This document shows positions 8,596 through 16,902 of a DNA stretch of 64,000 nt, piece after piece. Each line of letters starts with the position of its first letter. Within the stretch, counting starts at the first letter, position 1. The stretch comes from Halosolutus halophilus (GTDB lineage Archaea; Halobacteriota; Halobacteria; Halobacteriales; Natrialbaceae): assembly GCF_022869805.1 (NCBI RefSeq), contig NZ_CP094974.1, forward strand, positions 558,001-622,000, in the 5' to 3' direction. Below the pieces are notes generated by a model. The model saw only the letters and a list, made by a program, of their open reading frames with translations. It was not told the DNA's origin and did not search any database. A program made the position numbers and the translations under genes.

Positions 8596-9506
8596 ATGGC
8601 CTCCAATAACAATGATGCATTATTCGGACGACGGTCAGACCGAAGACGTTTCATCATCGGTATAGCGACCGCCCTTTTCGCCTGTATGTTTCTGACCGGG
8701 GCGTACGCCCGTGGACGATGGATGCAAGACGTCATGGGACCGCAGGTGTACCCCGTACTGTTCGTTCTTCTCGTCGGTGGCGGACTGGCAATCTGGAACG
8801 CCTATTGGAACGACGGATTGCTCCTAAGTTGGCTGTTGATCTTTAGCCTCGTCACGCCCTGGTTGCTCCATTTCAATCTTCAGTACGGTATTCTGGAGCC
8901 GTTCATATCGGCGGGGTACGTGACGCTGGCGCTCGTCGTCGGGACGGTCGGCCATCTGATCGGTGTCGGACTGCGGCGAGCGCTGGTCGGGGATACGGAC
9001 GGGGAGGCTTTCAAACGAGCGATGGGGGTACTCGGATCGGCCCCGGACGAGTCGATTCGATGGAGCCTCCTCTTGAGTGGTCTCTTCGTTGGTACAGCGG
9101 TACTGGTCTACGTGGCCGAACCGTATCGGAATCAATTGGTGTCGGTGGTGTATCCAGTCCTGTGGTTCTACCCGATCGGTGTCGTAACGTGGGAGACCGT
9201 GCTCGGGGTCGGATTCGTTCTTGGTTGGCTCGGGCTCGCAACGTGGCCCGCCTCACGTGGAAACGGAGTACTCATTAGCTGGGGAGTCATTTTTGCACCG
9301 ATATTCGGAACGATCCTTACGTACAGCCTATTGGAGGCGTTTTTACCCCCGATCTGGGTGGAACACTCGCGGACGACGTGATTGTCGCGCTACTCGTCGC
9401 CGTATCCACCGCCGTCATTCTGGGAACACTGGGATTCTTCGTCGGGAAGCTACTTCATCGTACAGGCGCCGTTCGACGACCCGATCGCGACGGGATGAGT
9501 ACGTAG
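8596..9506 (+). pseudogene. Multi-pass membrane protein with an apparent single-base frameshift near its end
   Basis: The first frame codes for 261 residues from an ATG giving MASNNNDALF: a basic start (RRSDRRRF), then six to seven hydrophobic helices. It stops after ...WVEHSRTT at 9381. In the next frame the sequence continues without a break as GVFTPDLGGTLADDVIVALL, another membrane helix, GKLLHRTG and a stop at 9504-9506. The join falls around 9330-9345 at a run of T and C, as expected for a one-base loss (natural or sequencing). The repaired protein would be about 302 residues. No family is recognised; it may be related to the protein at 6335-6790. It is the only gene between two palindromic elements. 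Confidence 0.6.
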
Positions 9507-9644
9507 GAACGGTCGTTCTGCATCAGTCGTTACGGTTGCACCTCAGTCAGCACACAACGTCTGAATCGGAATGAGTCGATGTTTCAGACGCTCCACCGAC
9601 GGCCCCCAGCTCCCGGTTCCATCGACCGCGAACTCGATCCGACC

Positions 9645-9734
9645 GATACGCGCCCTGTATCCAGCAAGAACTAATCGAACTACTGGATCACTGGTAAGAG
9701 CGGCGTGCTGAATACAGAGCATGAGTTCAGCAGA
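9645..9734 (+). repeat. Palindromic border element
   Basis: Left arm CGATACGCGCCCTGTATCCA then GCA; interior CGAACTACTGGATCACTGGT then AAGAGCGGC; right arm GTGCTGAATACAGAGCATGA then GTTCAGCAG. One mismatch (TATCCAGCA against TGCTGAATA) would be a G-U wobble in the minus-strand transcript. Confidence 0.75.
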
Positions 9735-9848
9735 GCGTTACCTACAGGCACACATCCATCAATAGTGACAGAGAGCATCAGATATTTTCGGTCACTAAAC
9801 CGTCGATCAGGGATCATCTATTCTGCAGTCCCGCTCTTCTGAGGTCTC

Positions 9849-10757
9849 TTACCGCCTCATATCGAGAATGAGTTCGGCACACGTTTCCGGATGGCCCAAC
9901 CAGGGGAGGTGTCCGGCATTCACCGTCTCAAGACGACTGTCCGGAATTCGGTCGACGGTATTGCGCACAACGTCTGGCCCTCCGAGTGGATCGTTCTCGC
10001 CCCAGGCCACGAGGGTCGAGGGTTGCAGGTCAGCCAACTCATCTTCGCGCAGCCGCGTTGAGGGATGCCACCCACGAAGCCTGAGCAATGAATTAAACTC
10101 GCTGATATCGACAATATCTGACCGAGGCTTCCGAGCCTGGGTCACGAACACCCGTATCAACGATGGATAATCCTGAATCGTTTCATCCTCACCGAATATT
10201 TCGAATTGTTCAACGACACCATCCTCGCTCGATTCCTGGAGCCGAGCCAACAGTCGGTTGAGCAAGGGCACTGAAAACAACCGAAGCGGAATCGGCGGGC
10301 GGGTTCCCGGGAAGGTTGGGACGCTTCCAATCAGCGTCAGGTGACGGACTCGATTGGGCCGAGCCAACGCGAACACCATGCTCCAGTACCCCCCTGCGGA
10401 ATTACCGACGAGGTCTACCTGTTCTATCCCCAACCTGTCGAGAATTCCTTCAAGAACGGTAACAGCCGTTTGTCGAAAAGTTTGGGCGGTGTAGGTATGG
10501 TCGCCACTGAGTCCGTAGCCAGGACGGTCTGTAGCAATGGTCCATGTGTCGTCAAGATGAGCGATCAACGGGGTAAACAGTGCCCCGAACGCTCCAGTTC
10601 CATGGACGCAGAAGACAGGCACATCGTCGCTCCCCTCATCACCAGTTTCGATAACATGAGTTCTGACCTGTGGATGGTCGAGATCTATAAATTGTGATTG
10701 TGGATCGACGCTCATTTCCTCAAACAGTTGATCTTGGGCTGTCTCGAAACTCGCCAT
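9849..10757 (-). CDS. Alpha/beta-fold hydrolase
   Basis: A 302-residue cytoplasmic hydrolase with the full catalytic set: HGTGAFG near 52-58 (oxyanion strand), DRPGYGLSG near 77-85, nucleophile elbow GNSAGG with Ser120, acid Asp256 in WGENDPLGG and His283 in NAGHLPWLG. The cap region (residues ~145-225) is helical. The fold covers esterases, dienelactone or epoxide hydrolases and meta-cleavage product hydrolases; the substrate cannot be read from the sequence. The start is an ATG giving MASFETAQDQ. It is the only gene between the elements at 9645-9734 and 10842-10936. Confidence 0.88.
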   Translation of the reverse strand: MASFETAQDQLFEEMSVDPQSQFIDLDHPQVRTHVIETGDEGSDDVPVFCVHGTGAFGALFTPLIAHLDDTWTIATDRPGYGLSGDHTYTAQTFRQTAVTVLEGILDRLGIEQVDLVGNSAGGYWSMVFALARPNRVRHLTLIGSVPTFPGTRPPIPLRLFSVPLLNRLLARLQESSEDGVVEQFEIFGEDETIQDYPSLIRVFVTQARKPRSDIVDISEFNSLLRLRGWHPSTRLREDELADLQPSTLVAWGENDPLGGPDVVRNTVDRIPDSRLETVNAGHLPWLGHPETCAELILDMRR

Positions 10758-10841
10758 GTGTTACCACCACTCATTCTCGTATAGGGTACTGTAGTATTAA
10801 ATATGAGGAAGCCGGATTTCGATCATCTTTCTGGTCCGTGT

Positions 10842-10936
10842 CTGCTGAATGCGCGCCTTGTATTCAGCAGATGTCGACCGAATTGCCGTGATGCTGTCAC
10901 AAACGGCCTGCCGGAGATAGAAAATACGTGCAGCAT
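10842..10936 (+). repeat. Palindromic border element
   Basis: Left arm CTGCTGAATGCGCGCCTTGT then ATTCAGCAG, in which the GCTGAAT/ATTCAGC mini-palindrome is perfect. Interior CCGAATTGCCGTGATGCTGT then CACAAACGGC. The right arm (CTGCCGGAGATAGAAAATAC, GTGCAGCAT) is diverged. Confidence 0.7.
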
Positions 10937-11095
10937 AAGGTCTTTGTCCCTTTTATGTGCAATTATCGATTATTCAATTATGTGTCTGTAACTCGGTACT
11001 ACAGGCTGTTTGTCCTGATTGACTGAAATTCTTGATCACGATATGTCTTCTATTTAGTGCGTTGAAAATATGAAAAATACTTACCAGTTCGATTG

Positions 11096-11453
11096 ATGCG
11101 ATCACTTCTGCCCTCCAGGCGGAGCATCCTCGCAAGTGCTGGTGTCGCCAGTATCGCCGTCCTCGCCCCAACCGTCGAATCACTGGTGGCACTGGACCTC
11201 GACAGCGGCACAGAACAGTGGCGCCACAGCGTCGGCCAGCAACCCTGGCCGATCGCGCCGGTCGTCCACGACGGTATCGTCTACGCTCTCGGGTGGCGCC
11301 GGGATTGGACCCCTTCGGACCGGAGGCAAGCGGTGGCAGTACGACGTCGAAGGTACCGTCGTGGAGGGCGTGGCCGTCGCCGATGGCGCCGTCTTTGCTG
11401 TCACGTCCGACCCGGAGGGGCCGTCAAACGTCTACGCACTGGACCCCGCCTGA
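11096..11453 (+). pseudogene. Decayed PQQ-type beta-propeller protein
   Basis: A leader (MRSLLPSRRSILASAGVASI) is joined directly to propeller-blade sequence (SLVALDLDSGTEQWRHSVGQ, then APVVHDGIVYAL), the typical PQQ-like repeat motif. After VYAL the frame breaks; the next frame continues as GGAGIGPLRTGGKRWQYDVE and ends with PSNVYALDPA and a stop. The whole remnant encodes about 119 residues, whereas haloarchaeal Tat-secreted PQQ-repeat proteins usually exceed 350. Most blades are therefore missing, and the signal peptide and blade fragment were joined by an internal deletion. It is alone between palindromic elements. Confidence 0.7.
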
Positions 11454-11490
11454 GGTCGCGGGGAATCGGTTCGCCGCATCCGTGTCTGAT

Positions 11491-11591
11491 CTGCTCTCCA
11501 AGAGACGCGCCTTCTAGTCAGCAAGGGGTGACCAACTCACCGAGATGGTGTCAGAAGCAGCGTGCTGACTACAGAGGGTGAATGCAGCACG
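11491..11591 (+). repeat. Palindromic border element with covarying arms
   Basis: Left arm GACGCGCCTTCTAGTCAGCA, interior CCAACTCACCGAGATGGTGT then CAGAAGCAGC, right arm GTGCTGACTACAGAGGGTGA then ATGCAGCAC. Both arms carry the same change: TAGTCAGCA on the left and TGCTGACTA on the right, against TATTCAGCA/TGCTGAATA elsewhere, so pairing is kept. Confidence 0.75.
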
Positions 11592-12151
11592 ACCGACAAT
11601 CGCCAGAGTCCCTCGCGTCGGAGATACCCTGCCTCCCGCAAGGAATTCTCGGCCGGACCAGGCCGTATGCTCTGGAATTCGAACGCCAAGGCGGTTCACC
11701 CACGCTTACGAGCAAAATGGCGTGATTACGAGTAGCCGAGCACGAAACCGTCGGGCGTCGTCGATGGGTCGTCGTCGACGGCGATGTCGAGGTCGGCGAC
11801 CGCCCCGTCGTCGCCGCCCAGATGGTGGGCCCGGGCGGCCCACGGCTCACTGGTGGTCGAGCCTCTGCGCCGCGCCCGATCGCCGAGGGAGTTCCCGGCC
11901 GCGTCGGACCGGTCGACCGCGAGAGCTCGGAACGCGCCGCTCGCATCGGCGGGAGATCGACTCCGCTTCGCGGTTGATTGTCCGGGCAGCGGACACCCGT
12001 TCTGCTCGCTCGCGTGTGGAACCCGTGACTGCGCCGAGAACCGTCGGTCGACACGTCGACTCGTCGTTCGCCGGCTGTTCTTTCACACCCCTCACCGAAC
12101 AGATACTATTTAGCCGAAAGAATAACTTCCCTCTATTACTGTTACCTACGC
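11592..12151. other. Gene-free region with a start-less minus-strand open frame
   Basis: On the minus strand from about 12090 to 11736 one frame is open and ends GGDDGAVADLDIAVDDDPST...DGFVLGYS-stop. The last part has haloarchaeal acidic character but the frame has no usable start, so it is at most the 3' remnant of a lost gene. The AT-rich stretch at about 12100-12150 is the likely promoter of the downstream glmU-like gene (a TATA-like CTATTTAG about 40 bases before its ATG). Confidence 0.4.
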
Positions 12152-13321
12152 ATGACTATTCGTTCTGCGATCGTCCTCGCCGCTGGCGAAGGCCAGCGGC
12201 TCCGGCCGCTCACGACGAACCGGCCGAAGCCGATGCTCTCCGCCGGCCCGAAACCCATTCTGGAACACGTCTTCGACGAGTTGATCGACGCCGGCGTGAC
12301 TGATATTACGGTCGTCGTCGGCTATCAGCGGAATCGCGTCCAGTCGCACTTCGGGCCCACCTATCGCAACGTCCCGCTCACCTACGTGACCCAGGACAAA
12401 CAGCTCGGCAGCGGACACGCCCTCCTCGCCGCAGAACCGGCTGCCGACGCGCCGACGCTGGTCGTCTACGGTGACCAGCTCATCGACGAACGGCTCATCC
12501 GTGACGTTACCGTGAGTCACGAGTCGGCCCTGGCGACCCTCGGCCTCGTGCAACGGTCGGACGTCGCGGAGTACGGCGGCGTGTTGGTCGACGACGGCCG
12601 CGTCACCGACATCGTCGAGAACCCGCACGACGATCGGGACTACCGTCTCAACGCGGGGGTGTACACCTTCGAGCCCGAGATCTTCGACGTCGTCCGGAAC
12701 ACCAGCCCGCGTGCGGGCGAACACTCGCTCGTGGACGCCCTCTCGGCCGCCCTCGAGGACGGCGCGACGCTCCGCGGCGTGGTCTCCGAGGGCGTCTGGG
12801 TCGACGCGACCTACCCCTGGGACCTCCTCGAGATCGCCGACGGTCTCCTCGACACCAACGGCGGCGAGAGCCAGATCGCTCACAGCGCGTCGGTCCACGA
12901 CGACGCGACGATCGTCGACCCCGTCGTCGTCGAACCGGACTGCGTCATCGGCCCGGGGGCCGTCGTCGGGCCGAACGTCTGTCTCGGCGAGAACGTGACC
13001 GTGGCGTCGAACGCGGTCGTCGACCACTCGGTCGTCGAGGCCGATACGCGCGTTTGCGCGAACGCGACGCTGGTCGACTGCGTGACCGGACGCGGCGTCC
13101 ACGTGGGCCCGGGCTCGACCGTCGTCGGCGGCCCCGGCGACGTGGCAGTCGGCGCCCGGATCCACCGGAACGAAGGGCTCGGAGCCGTCCTCGCCGATCG
13201 GGTTCGGGACGAAGGGGGGGTCACGTATCGGCCGGGAACGATCGTCGGCGCCGACGCGGTGGTCCGCGCCGGGTCGACGGTCGGCGGGACGATCGAGAAC
13301 GAGACGGAGGTGCGTGCCTGA
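12152..13321 (+). CDS. GlmU-like sugar-1-phosphate nucleotidyltransferase with left-handed beta-helix domain
   Basis: A 389-residue protein. The N-terminal ~235 residues are a nucleotidyltransferase: LAAGEGQRLRPLTTNRPKPM at 9-28 is the signature loop with its Arg and Lys, followed by YGDQL, NAGVYTFEPEIF and EGVWVDATYPWDLL. The C-terminal ~130 residues show hexapeptide repeats (CVIGPGAVVGPNVCLGENVT and more) of a left-handed beta-helix. This layout fits the archaeal bifunctional GlcN-1-P acetyltransferase/UDP-GlcNAc pyrophosphorylase, or a UDP/dTDP-glucose pyrophosphorylase paralogue. The stop overlaps the ATG of glmS by one base (TGATG), so the two are translated as an operon, supporting a role in UDP-GlcNAc supply for glycoconjugates. 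Confidence 0.88.
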   Translation: MTIRSAIVLAAGEGQRLRPLTTNRPKPMLSAGPKPILEHVFDELIDAGVTDITVVVGYQRNRVQSHFGPTYRNVPLTYVTQDKQLGSGHALLAAEPAADAPTLVVYGDQLIDERLIRDVTVSHESALATLGLVQRSDVAEYGGVLVDDGRVTDIVENPHDDRDYRLNAGVYTFEPEIFDVVRNTSPRAGEHSLVDALSAALEDGATLRGVVSEGVWVDATYPWDLLEIADGLLDTNGGESQIAHSASVHDDATIVDPVVVEPDCVIGPGAVVGPNVCLGENVTVASNAVVDHSVVEADTRVCANATLVDCVTGRGVHVGPGSTVVGGPGDVAVGARIHRNEGLGAVLADRVRDEGGVTYRPGTIVGADAVVRAGSTVGGTIENETEVRA

Positions 13322-15123
13322 TGTGTGGCATCATCGGCTACGTCGGGACCGACCGCGGCGACGACGCGCTCGAGGTCCTCCTCGACGGCCTGTCACAGCT
13401 GGAGTATCGCGGCTACGATTCGGCGGGCGTCGCCCTCGCGGATGGGGGGATCGACGTCCACAAACGCGAGGGGGAACTCGCGGCGCTCGAAGCCGCCCTC
13501 CCGCGAGAGCGGTTCGACGGTGATTCGATCGGGATCGGCCACACCCGCTGGAGCACGCACGGGCCCCCCTCGGACGCCAACGCACACCCCCACACCGACG
13601 CCACCGAACGGGTCGCGGTGGTTCACAACGGCATCATCGAGAACTACCAGTCGCTGCGCGACGACCTGGCGGCCGCCGGGATCACGTTCCAGAGCGACAC
13701 CGACACCGAAGTCGTCCCGCACCTGATCGGGCGTTCTCTCGACGAGGGGCTGGATCACGAGGCCGCGTTTCGCGCGGCGATCGATCGCCTCGAGGGGAGT
13801 TACGCGATCGCCGCCGTCTTCGACGGCACGGAGACGGTGTACGCGGCGCGCCACGAGTCGCCGCTCGTCCTCGGCGTCGCCGACGACGGCCACTTCCTCG
13901 CGAGCGACGTGCCGGCGTTCATCGAGTACACCGACCAGGTGATCTACCTCGCGGACGGGGAGTTCGCTCGGCTCACGCCGGACGACCTCGTGATCACCGA
14001 CGCGAACGGCCAGGTGACCGACCCGTCGGTCGAGACGATCGCCTGGGACCCGGAGGACGCCGGTAAGAGCGGCTACGACCACTACATGCGCAAGGAGATC
14101 AACGAACAGCCCACGGCGCTCCGGGAGTGTTTCCGCGGCCGGCTCGACGAACTGACCGGGCGGGTCGAACTGCCCGAACTCGGGGATCTCGAGCCGCGTC
14201 GACCGGTCACGTTCGTCGCCTGCGGCACCTCCTATCACGCCGCCATGTTCGGCACACGGCTGCTCCAGGACCGCGGGGTCCCCGCGCAGGCGTTCCTCGC
14301 GAGCGAGTTCGACGCGGACCGGGTCCCGATCGACGCCGAGTCGCTCGTCGTCGGCGTCACCCAGAGCGGCGAGACGGCCGATACGATGCGGGCGATCCGC
14401 GAGGCCAACAGCGTCGGTGCGACGACGGTCGCCGTGACGAACGTCGTCGGCAGTTCCGCGGCGCGGGAGACGGACGACGTGCTGTACATCCGGGCGGGCC
14501 CCGAGATCAGCGTCGCCGCGACGAAGACGTTCGCGAGCCAGCAGGCCGCGCTGACGATGCTCGCCGCCGCGCTGAGCGACCAGCGATCGCGCGCCCTCGT
14601 CCGGGAGCTCCGGGCGGTCCCCGACCAGATCCAGTCCGTGCTGGACGCCTCGCGGGCGCGCGAGATCGCCGAGACCTACCACGGTGCCGAGGCCTACTTC
14701 TTCATTGGCCGCGGCTATCACTACCCCGTCGCGCTCGAGGGGGCCCTGAAGATGAAAGAGATCACGTACACCCACGCCGAGGGGTTCGCCGCCGGCGAAC
14801 TGAAACACGGCCCGCTGGCGCTGGTGTCGGAGGAGACTCCGGTCTTCGCGGTCGTCACCGGCGACGGGAAACTCGCCGAGAAGACGATCGGCAACGTCAA
14901 AGAGGTCGAGGCCCGCGGCACGCCGGTCGTCGCCGTGACCGACGGCCAGTCGGACGTCGAGCGCTACGCCGATCACGTCCTCGAGGTGCCGGCGACGTCG
15001 GCCGTCGCCAGTTCGATCGTCGCGAACGTGCAACTGCAACTGGTCGCCTACTGGACCGCGCACGAACTCGGCCGATCGATCGACAAACCGCGGAACCTGG
15101 CGAAAAGCGTCACCGTCGAGTAG
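13321..15123 (+). CDS. glmS: Glutamine-fructose-6-phosphate aminotransferase (isomerizing)
   Basis: A 600-residue enzyme that makes glucosamine-6-phosphate from fructose-6-phosphate and glutamine, the entry step to UDP-GlcNAc. The Ntn amidotransferase domain starts with MCGIIGYVG (Cys2 becomes the catalytic N-terminal residue) and contains QLEYRGYDSAG, GHTRWSTHG and HNGIIENY. Two SIS domains follow (FVACGTSYHAAMFGTRLL and TQSGETADTMRAI; then GRGYHYPVALEGALKMKEI and HAEGFAAGELKHGPLALV), and the C-terminus ends DKPRNLAKSVTVE as in the family. Length is normal. The gene overlaps the upstream glmU-like gene by one base. Confidence 0.97.
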   Translation: MCGIIGYVGTDRGDDALEVLLDGLSQLEYRGYDSAGVALADGGIDVHKREGELAALEAALPRERFDGDSIGIGHTRWSTHGPPSDANAHPHTDATERVAVVHNGIIENYQSLRDDLAAAGITFQSDTDTEVVPHLIGRSLDEGLDHEAAFRAAIDRLEGSYAIAAVFDGTETVYAARHESPLVLGVADDGHFLASDVPAFIEYTDQVIYLADGEFARLTPDDLVITDANGQVTDPSVETIAWDPEDAGKSGYDHYMRKEINEQPTALRECFRGRLDELTGRVELPELGDLEPRRPVTFVACGTSYHAAMFGTRLLQDRGVPAQAFLASEFDADRVPIDAESLVVGVTQSGETADTMRAIREANSVGATTVAVTNVVGSSAARETDDVLYIRAGPEISVAATKTFASQQAALTMLAAALSDQRSRALVRELRAVPDQIQSVLDASRAREIAETYHGAEAYFFIGRGYHYPVALEGALKMKEITYTHAEGFAAGELKHGPLALVSEETPVFAVVTGDGKLAEKTIGNVKEVEARGTPVVAVTDGQSDVERYADHVLEVPATSAVASSIVANVQLQLVAYWTAHELGRSIDKPRNLAKSVTVE

Positions 15124-15436
15124 TCGCACCGACCGGGAGCCGACCCGGCAGCCGACGGCGCGATCGGAACCCCAGTCCAGGGCCTGGCGACGAGTGTGCC
15201 CGCCGCGAGCAGTCCGGCGCTCGCCGTCCTCCGTCCCGGACCGTCTCGATCGCACACCGGCTCACCGACGTGAGCGGGGCGGTGGGGGACGAGCGGCTGC
15301 GGTCGTCCCTCCCGTCGAGTCCAGTCCCGGAGTGGGCGAGGGGTGCCGGCCACGCGATGGCTGGGGCTCACGACCGACGGGATGGAAATTCGAGAGAGAA
15401 CAGGAGACGCACTGCTCGCGCTACGACCGGCCGGCG
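15124..15436. other. Intergenic, nothing recognised
   Basis: About 310 bases of GC-rich sequence between glmS and a convergent small gene. No T-rich terminator, repeat or small zinc-finger frame was found. Confidence 0.45.
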
Positions 15437-15565
15437 TTACGACCCGACGACGATCCGCTCGTGCTCTTCGATCGCCTCGATCGCGGCGTCGACTTCTGAC
15501 TGAGTCGCCTCCGAGAGTTCCGGCTCGCACTCCGCTTCGTCCGCGTGTCGTTCGTTCTCGGTCAT
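15437..15565 (-). CDS. Tiny acidic protein, function unknown
   Basis: A 42-residue frame, MTENERHADEAECEPE... ending EEHERIVVGS, very rich in Glu and Asp, with a probable amphipathic helix in the second half (QSEVDAAIEAIEEHERI). No domain is recognised. The acidic composition is what haloarchaeal real genes look like, and an AT-rich stretch lies just upstream on its coding strand, but such a short frame could also be chance. Confidence 0.45.
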   Translation of the reverse strand: MTENERHADEAECEPELSEATQSEVDAAIEAIEEHERIVVGS

Positions 15566-15740
15566 CACCAGTCGCGTACTCGTTTTCCGATCCGAGACAT
15601 ATGTTTTGTGGGAAACACTAACTCGATCGCGAGTACCGACCCACGACGTGTTCGCCCACCTCGGCGACGCGGTATCGTGCGCGGGGAGACCGACGGTGGG
15701 GCCGCCCGGATCGAGCGCTGGTGTCGCTGGCGCGACCGGG

Positions 15741-15941
15741 CTACGGCGTCTCGGGGGCCGTCGCCGGTAGACAGGCGTCGCTGCAGTAGTGGTACGCGTA
15801 CACGTCCGCGCCGTCGCGGATCCGCCACGTGAGCCGTCGTTCGCGGGCGCCGATCCGGGCGCCACAGGCGTGACAGGTGGCCGCCTGCTGCACTCGGCGG
15901 TGGCTTGAGGGCCGTTCCGGTTCGCTGTACTCGTACTCCAT
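15741..15941 (-). CDS. Small zinc-finger protein (treble-clef-like)
   Basis: A 66-residue protein with two Cys pairs: CHACGARIG at residues ~23-31 and YCSDACL at ~52-58, separated by a beta-rich stretch (RRLTWRIRDGADVYAYHY). This CxxC...CxxxC pattern with an Arg/Trp-rich hairpin is typical of the many small haloarchaeal zinc-finger proteins, some of which act as regulators; no function can be assigned here. The first ~20 residues (YEYSEPERPSSHRR) look disordered. A second tiny zinc-finger gene is at 16325-16462. Confidence 0.7.
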   Translation of the reverse strand: MEYEYSEPERPSSHRRVQQAATCHACGARIGARERRLTWRIRDGADVYAYHYCSDACLPATAPETP

Positions 15942-16324
15942 AGGCGGGCTACGTCGCCCCTCTACAAGTAAGAAGGGATGAATTTCAGCACAGGATACTT
16001 GATCGGCCGCCCGTCAGTGGCTGCTCGCGACGGCAGTCCCGCAGCGGGCCGTCCATCGGCCAGCACGCGAGCTCCCACCATCGCTGCGGCTCGTTGCGAG
16101 AACTGCGTGGAGTTACTGTCGGCCGGAACCGCTCAGGATGCGGTCGGGCGCTCCGCATCGCGTGCGTGCCGACGAGGGCGCTGGTCGTGAGCGGTGGGAT
16201 TCGTCGTCCCAGCCTTCGTTTCGAATGGAACACATAAGTGAAAAGCAATTAAATTAATTGTACTATCATGATGCTTTACGAAAAGATAATATCATTCCCG
16301 GCGGGATACTGAGCGGAAGGGAAG
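15942..16324. other. Intergenic with AT-rich promoter-like patch
   Basis: No gene recognised. An AT-rich stretch (16229-16290, including AAGCAATTAAATTAATTG) stands out against GC-rich surroundings and probably provides the promoter of the 45-residue zinc-finger gene that follows. Confidence 0.4.
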
Positions 16325-16462
16325 ATGAGTACCCACTCCGCTCCGTCCACCATTTGTAGCGTGTGTCAACGGCCGATCGGCGGTCACGAATCCCAGTATC
16401 GCGGCGAACCAGCCCACCCTGACTGTCGGGCTCGCCTCCTCGCGACCGAGTCGCCGCGGTGA
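16325..16462 (+). CDS. Tiny one-zinc protein (45 residues)
   Basis: An ATG at 16325 opens a 45-codon frame: MSTHSAPSTI, CSVCQRPIGGHESQYRGEPA, HPDC and RARLLATESPR. CxxC at residues 11-14 and HxxC at 35-38 form one complete zinc site of the LIM/A20-like half type. The composition, the zinc-site geometry and the AT-rich upstream region argue for a real gene. Haloarchaea carry many such proteins under 70 residues; roles are mostly unknown. Confidence 0.6.
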   Translation: MSTHSAPSTICSVCQRPIGGHESQYRGEPAHPDCRARLLATESPR

Positions 16463-16585
16463 GCGCACGCCCACGTTATGGCAGACGCCGTCCAAGTTGC
16501 GACGCCGGGCCGGGTCGCGGCCCGGATTTGCAACTCCCGGCTAACTGGCCCTGTGAACCCCTTTGTCGTTGAGAGGTACTCACCG

Positions 16586-16674
16586 GTCGTGTTCTGTACA
16601 GGCGAACCAGTTAGCGGAGCGCCCATCAACCTAGTTGTTAGCGGTCGAGTGCGGCGTTCTGAATACCGAGACTA
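16586..16674 (+). repeat. Palindromic border element (degenerate)
   Basis: Left arm GGTCGTGTTCTGTACAGGCG then AAC; interior CAGTTAGCGGAGCGCCCATC; right arm GCGGCGTTCTGAATACCGAG then ACTAG. The interior matches the copy at 6178 (GGAGTTACCGGAGCATCCAT). Confidence 0.5.
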
Positions 16675-16902
16675 GATCTATCAAAATAGCCTTCTCGCTC
16701 GAAACTGCGTGTGCTCGCGTTCTGTGGCTATTTCGGCGAGGGAGAGCCAACAGACGGTCGGACCGACTGTTAGCAGTCTACTGACTCGGCCCACTCCGCG
16801 ACGGGTTCCCTCTCGGAAAAGACGATCGTCCCGCCGTCTCGTTCGGCGAACGTGGTCGGAACTGGACGGCCACCTCGTCGGTGATCGGTGCTACCTCACC
16901 GA

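Noticed and set aside
13393-15255. Very long minus-strand open frame opposite glmS (and similar ones opposite accC at 29553-31823, the PrpD/amidohydrolase genes at 43776-45101 and the zinc dehydrogenase at 53169-54320)
   Set aside because: These are GC-skew shadows of well-identified genes; their translations are Arg/Val/Leu-rich without family motifs.
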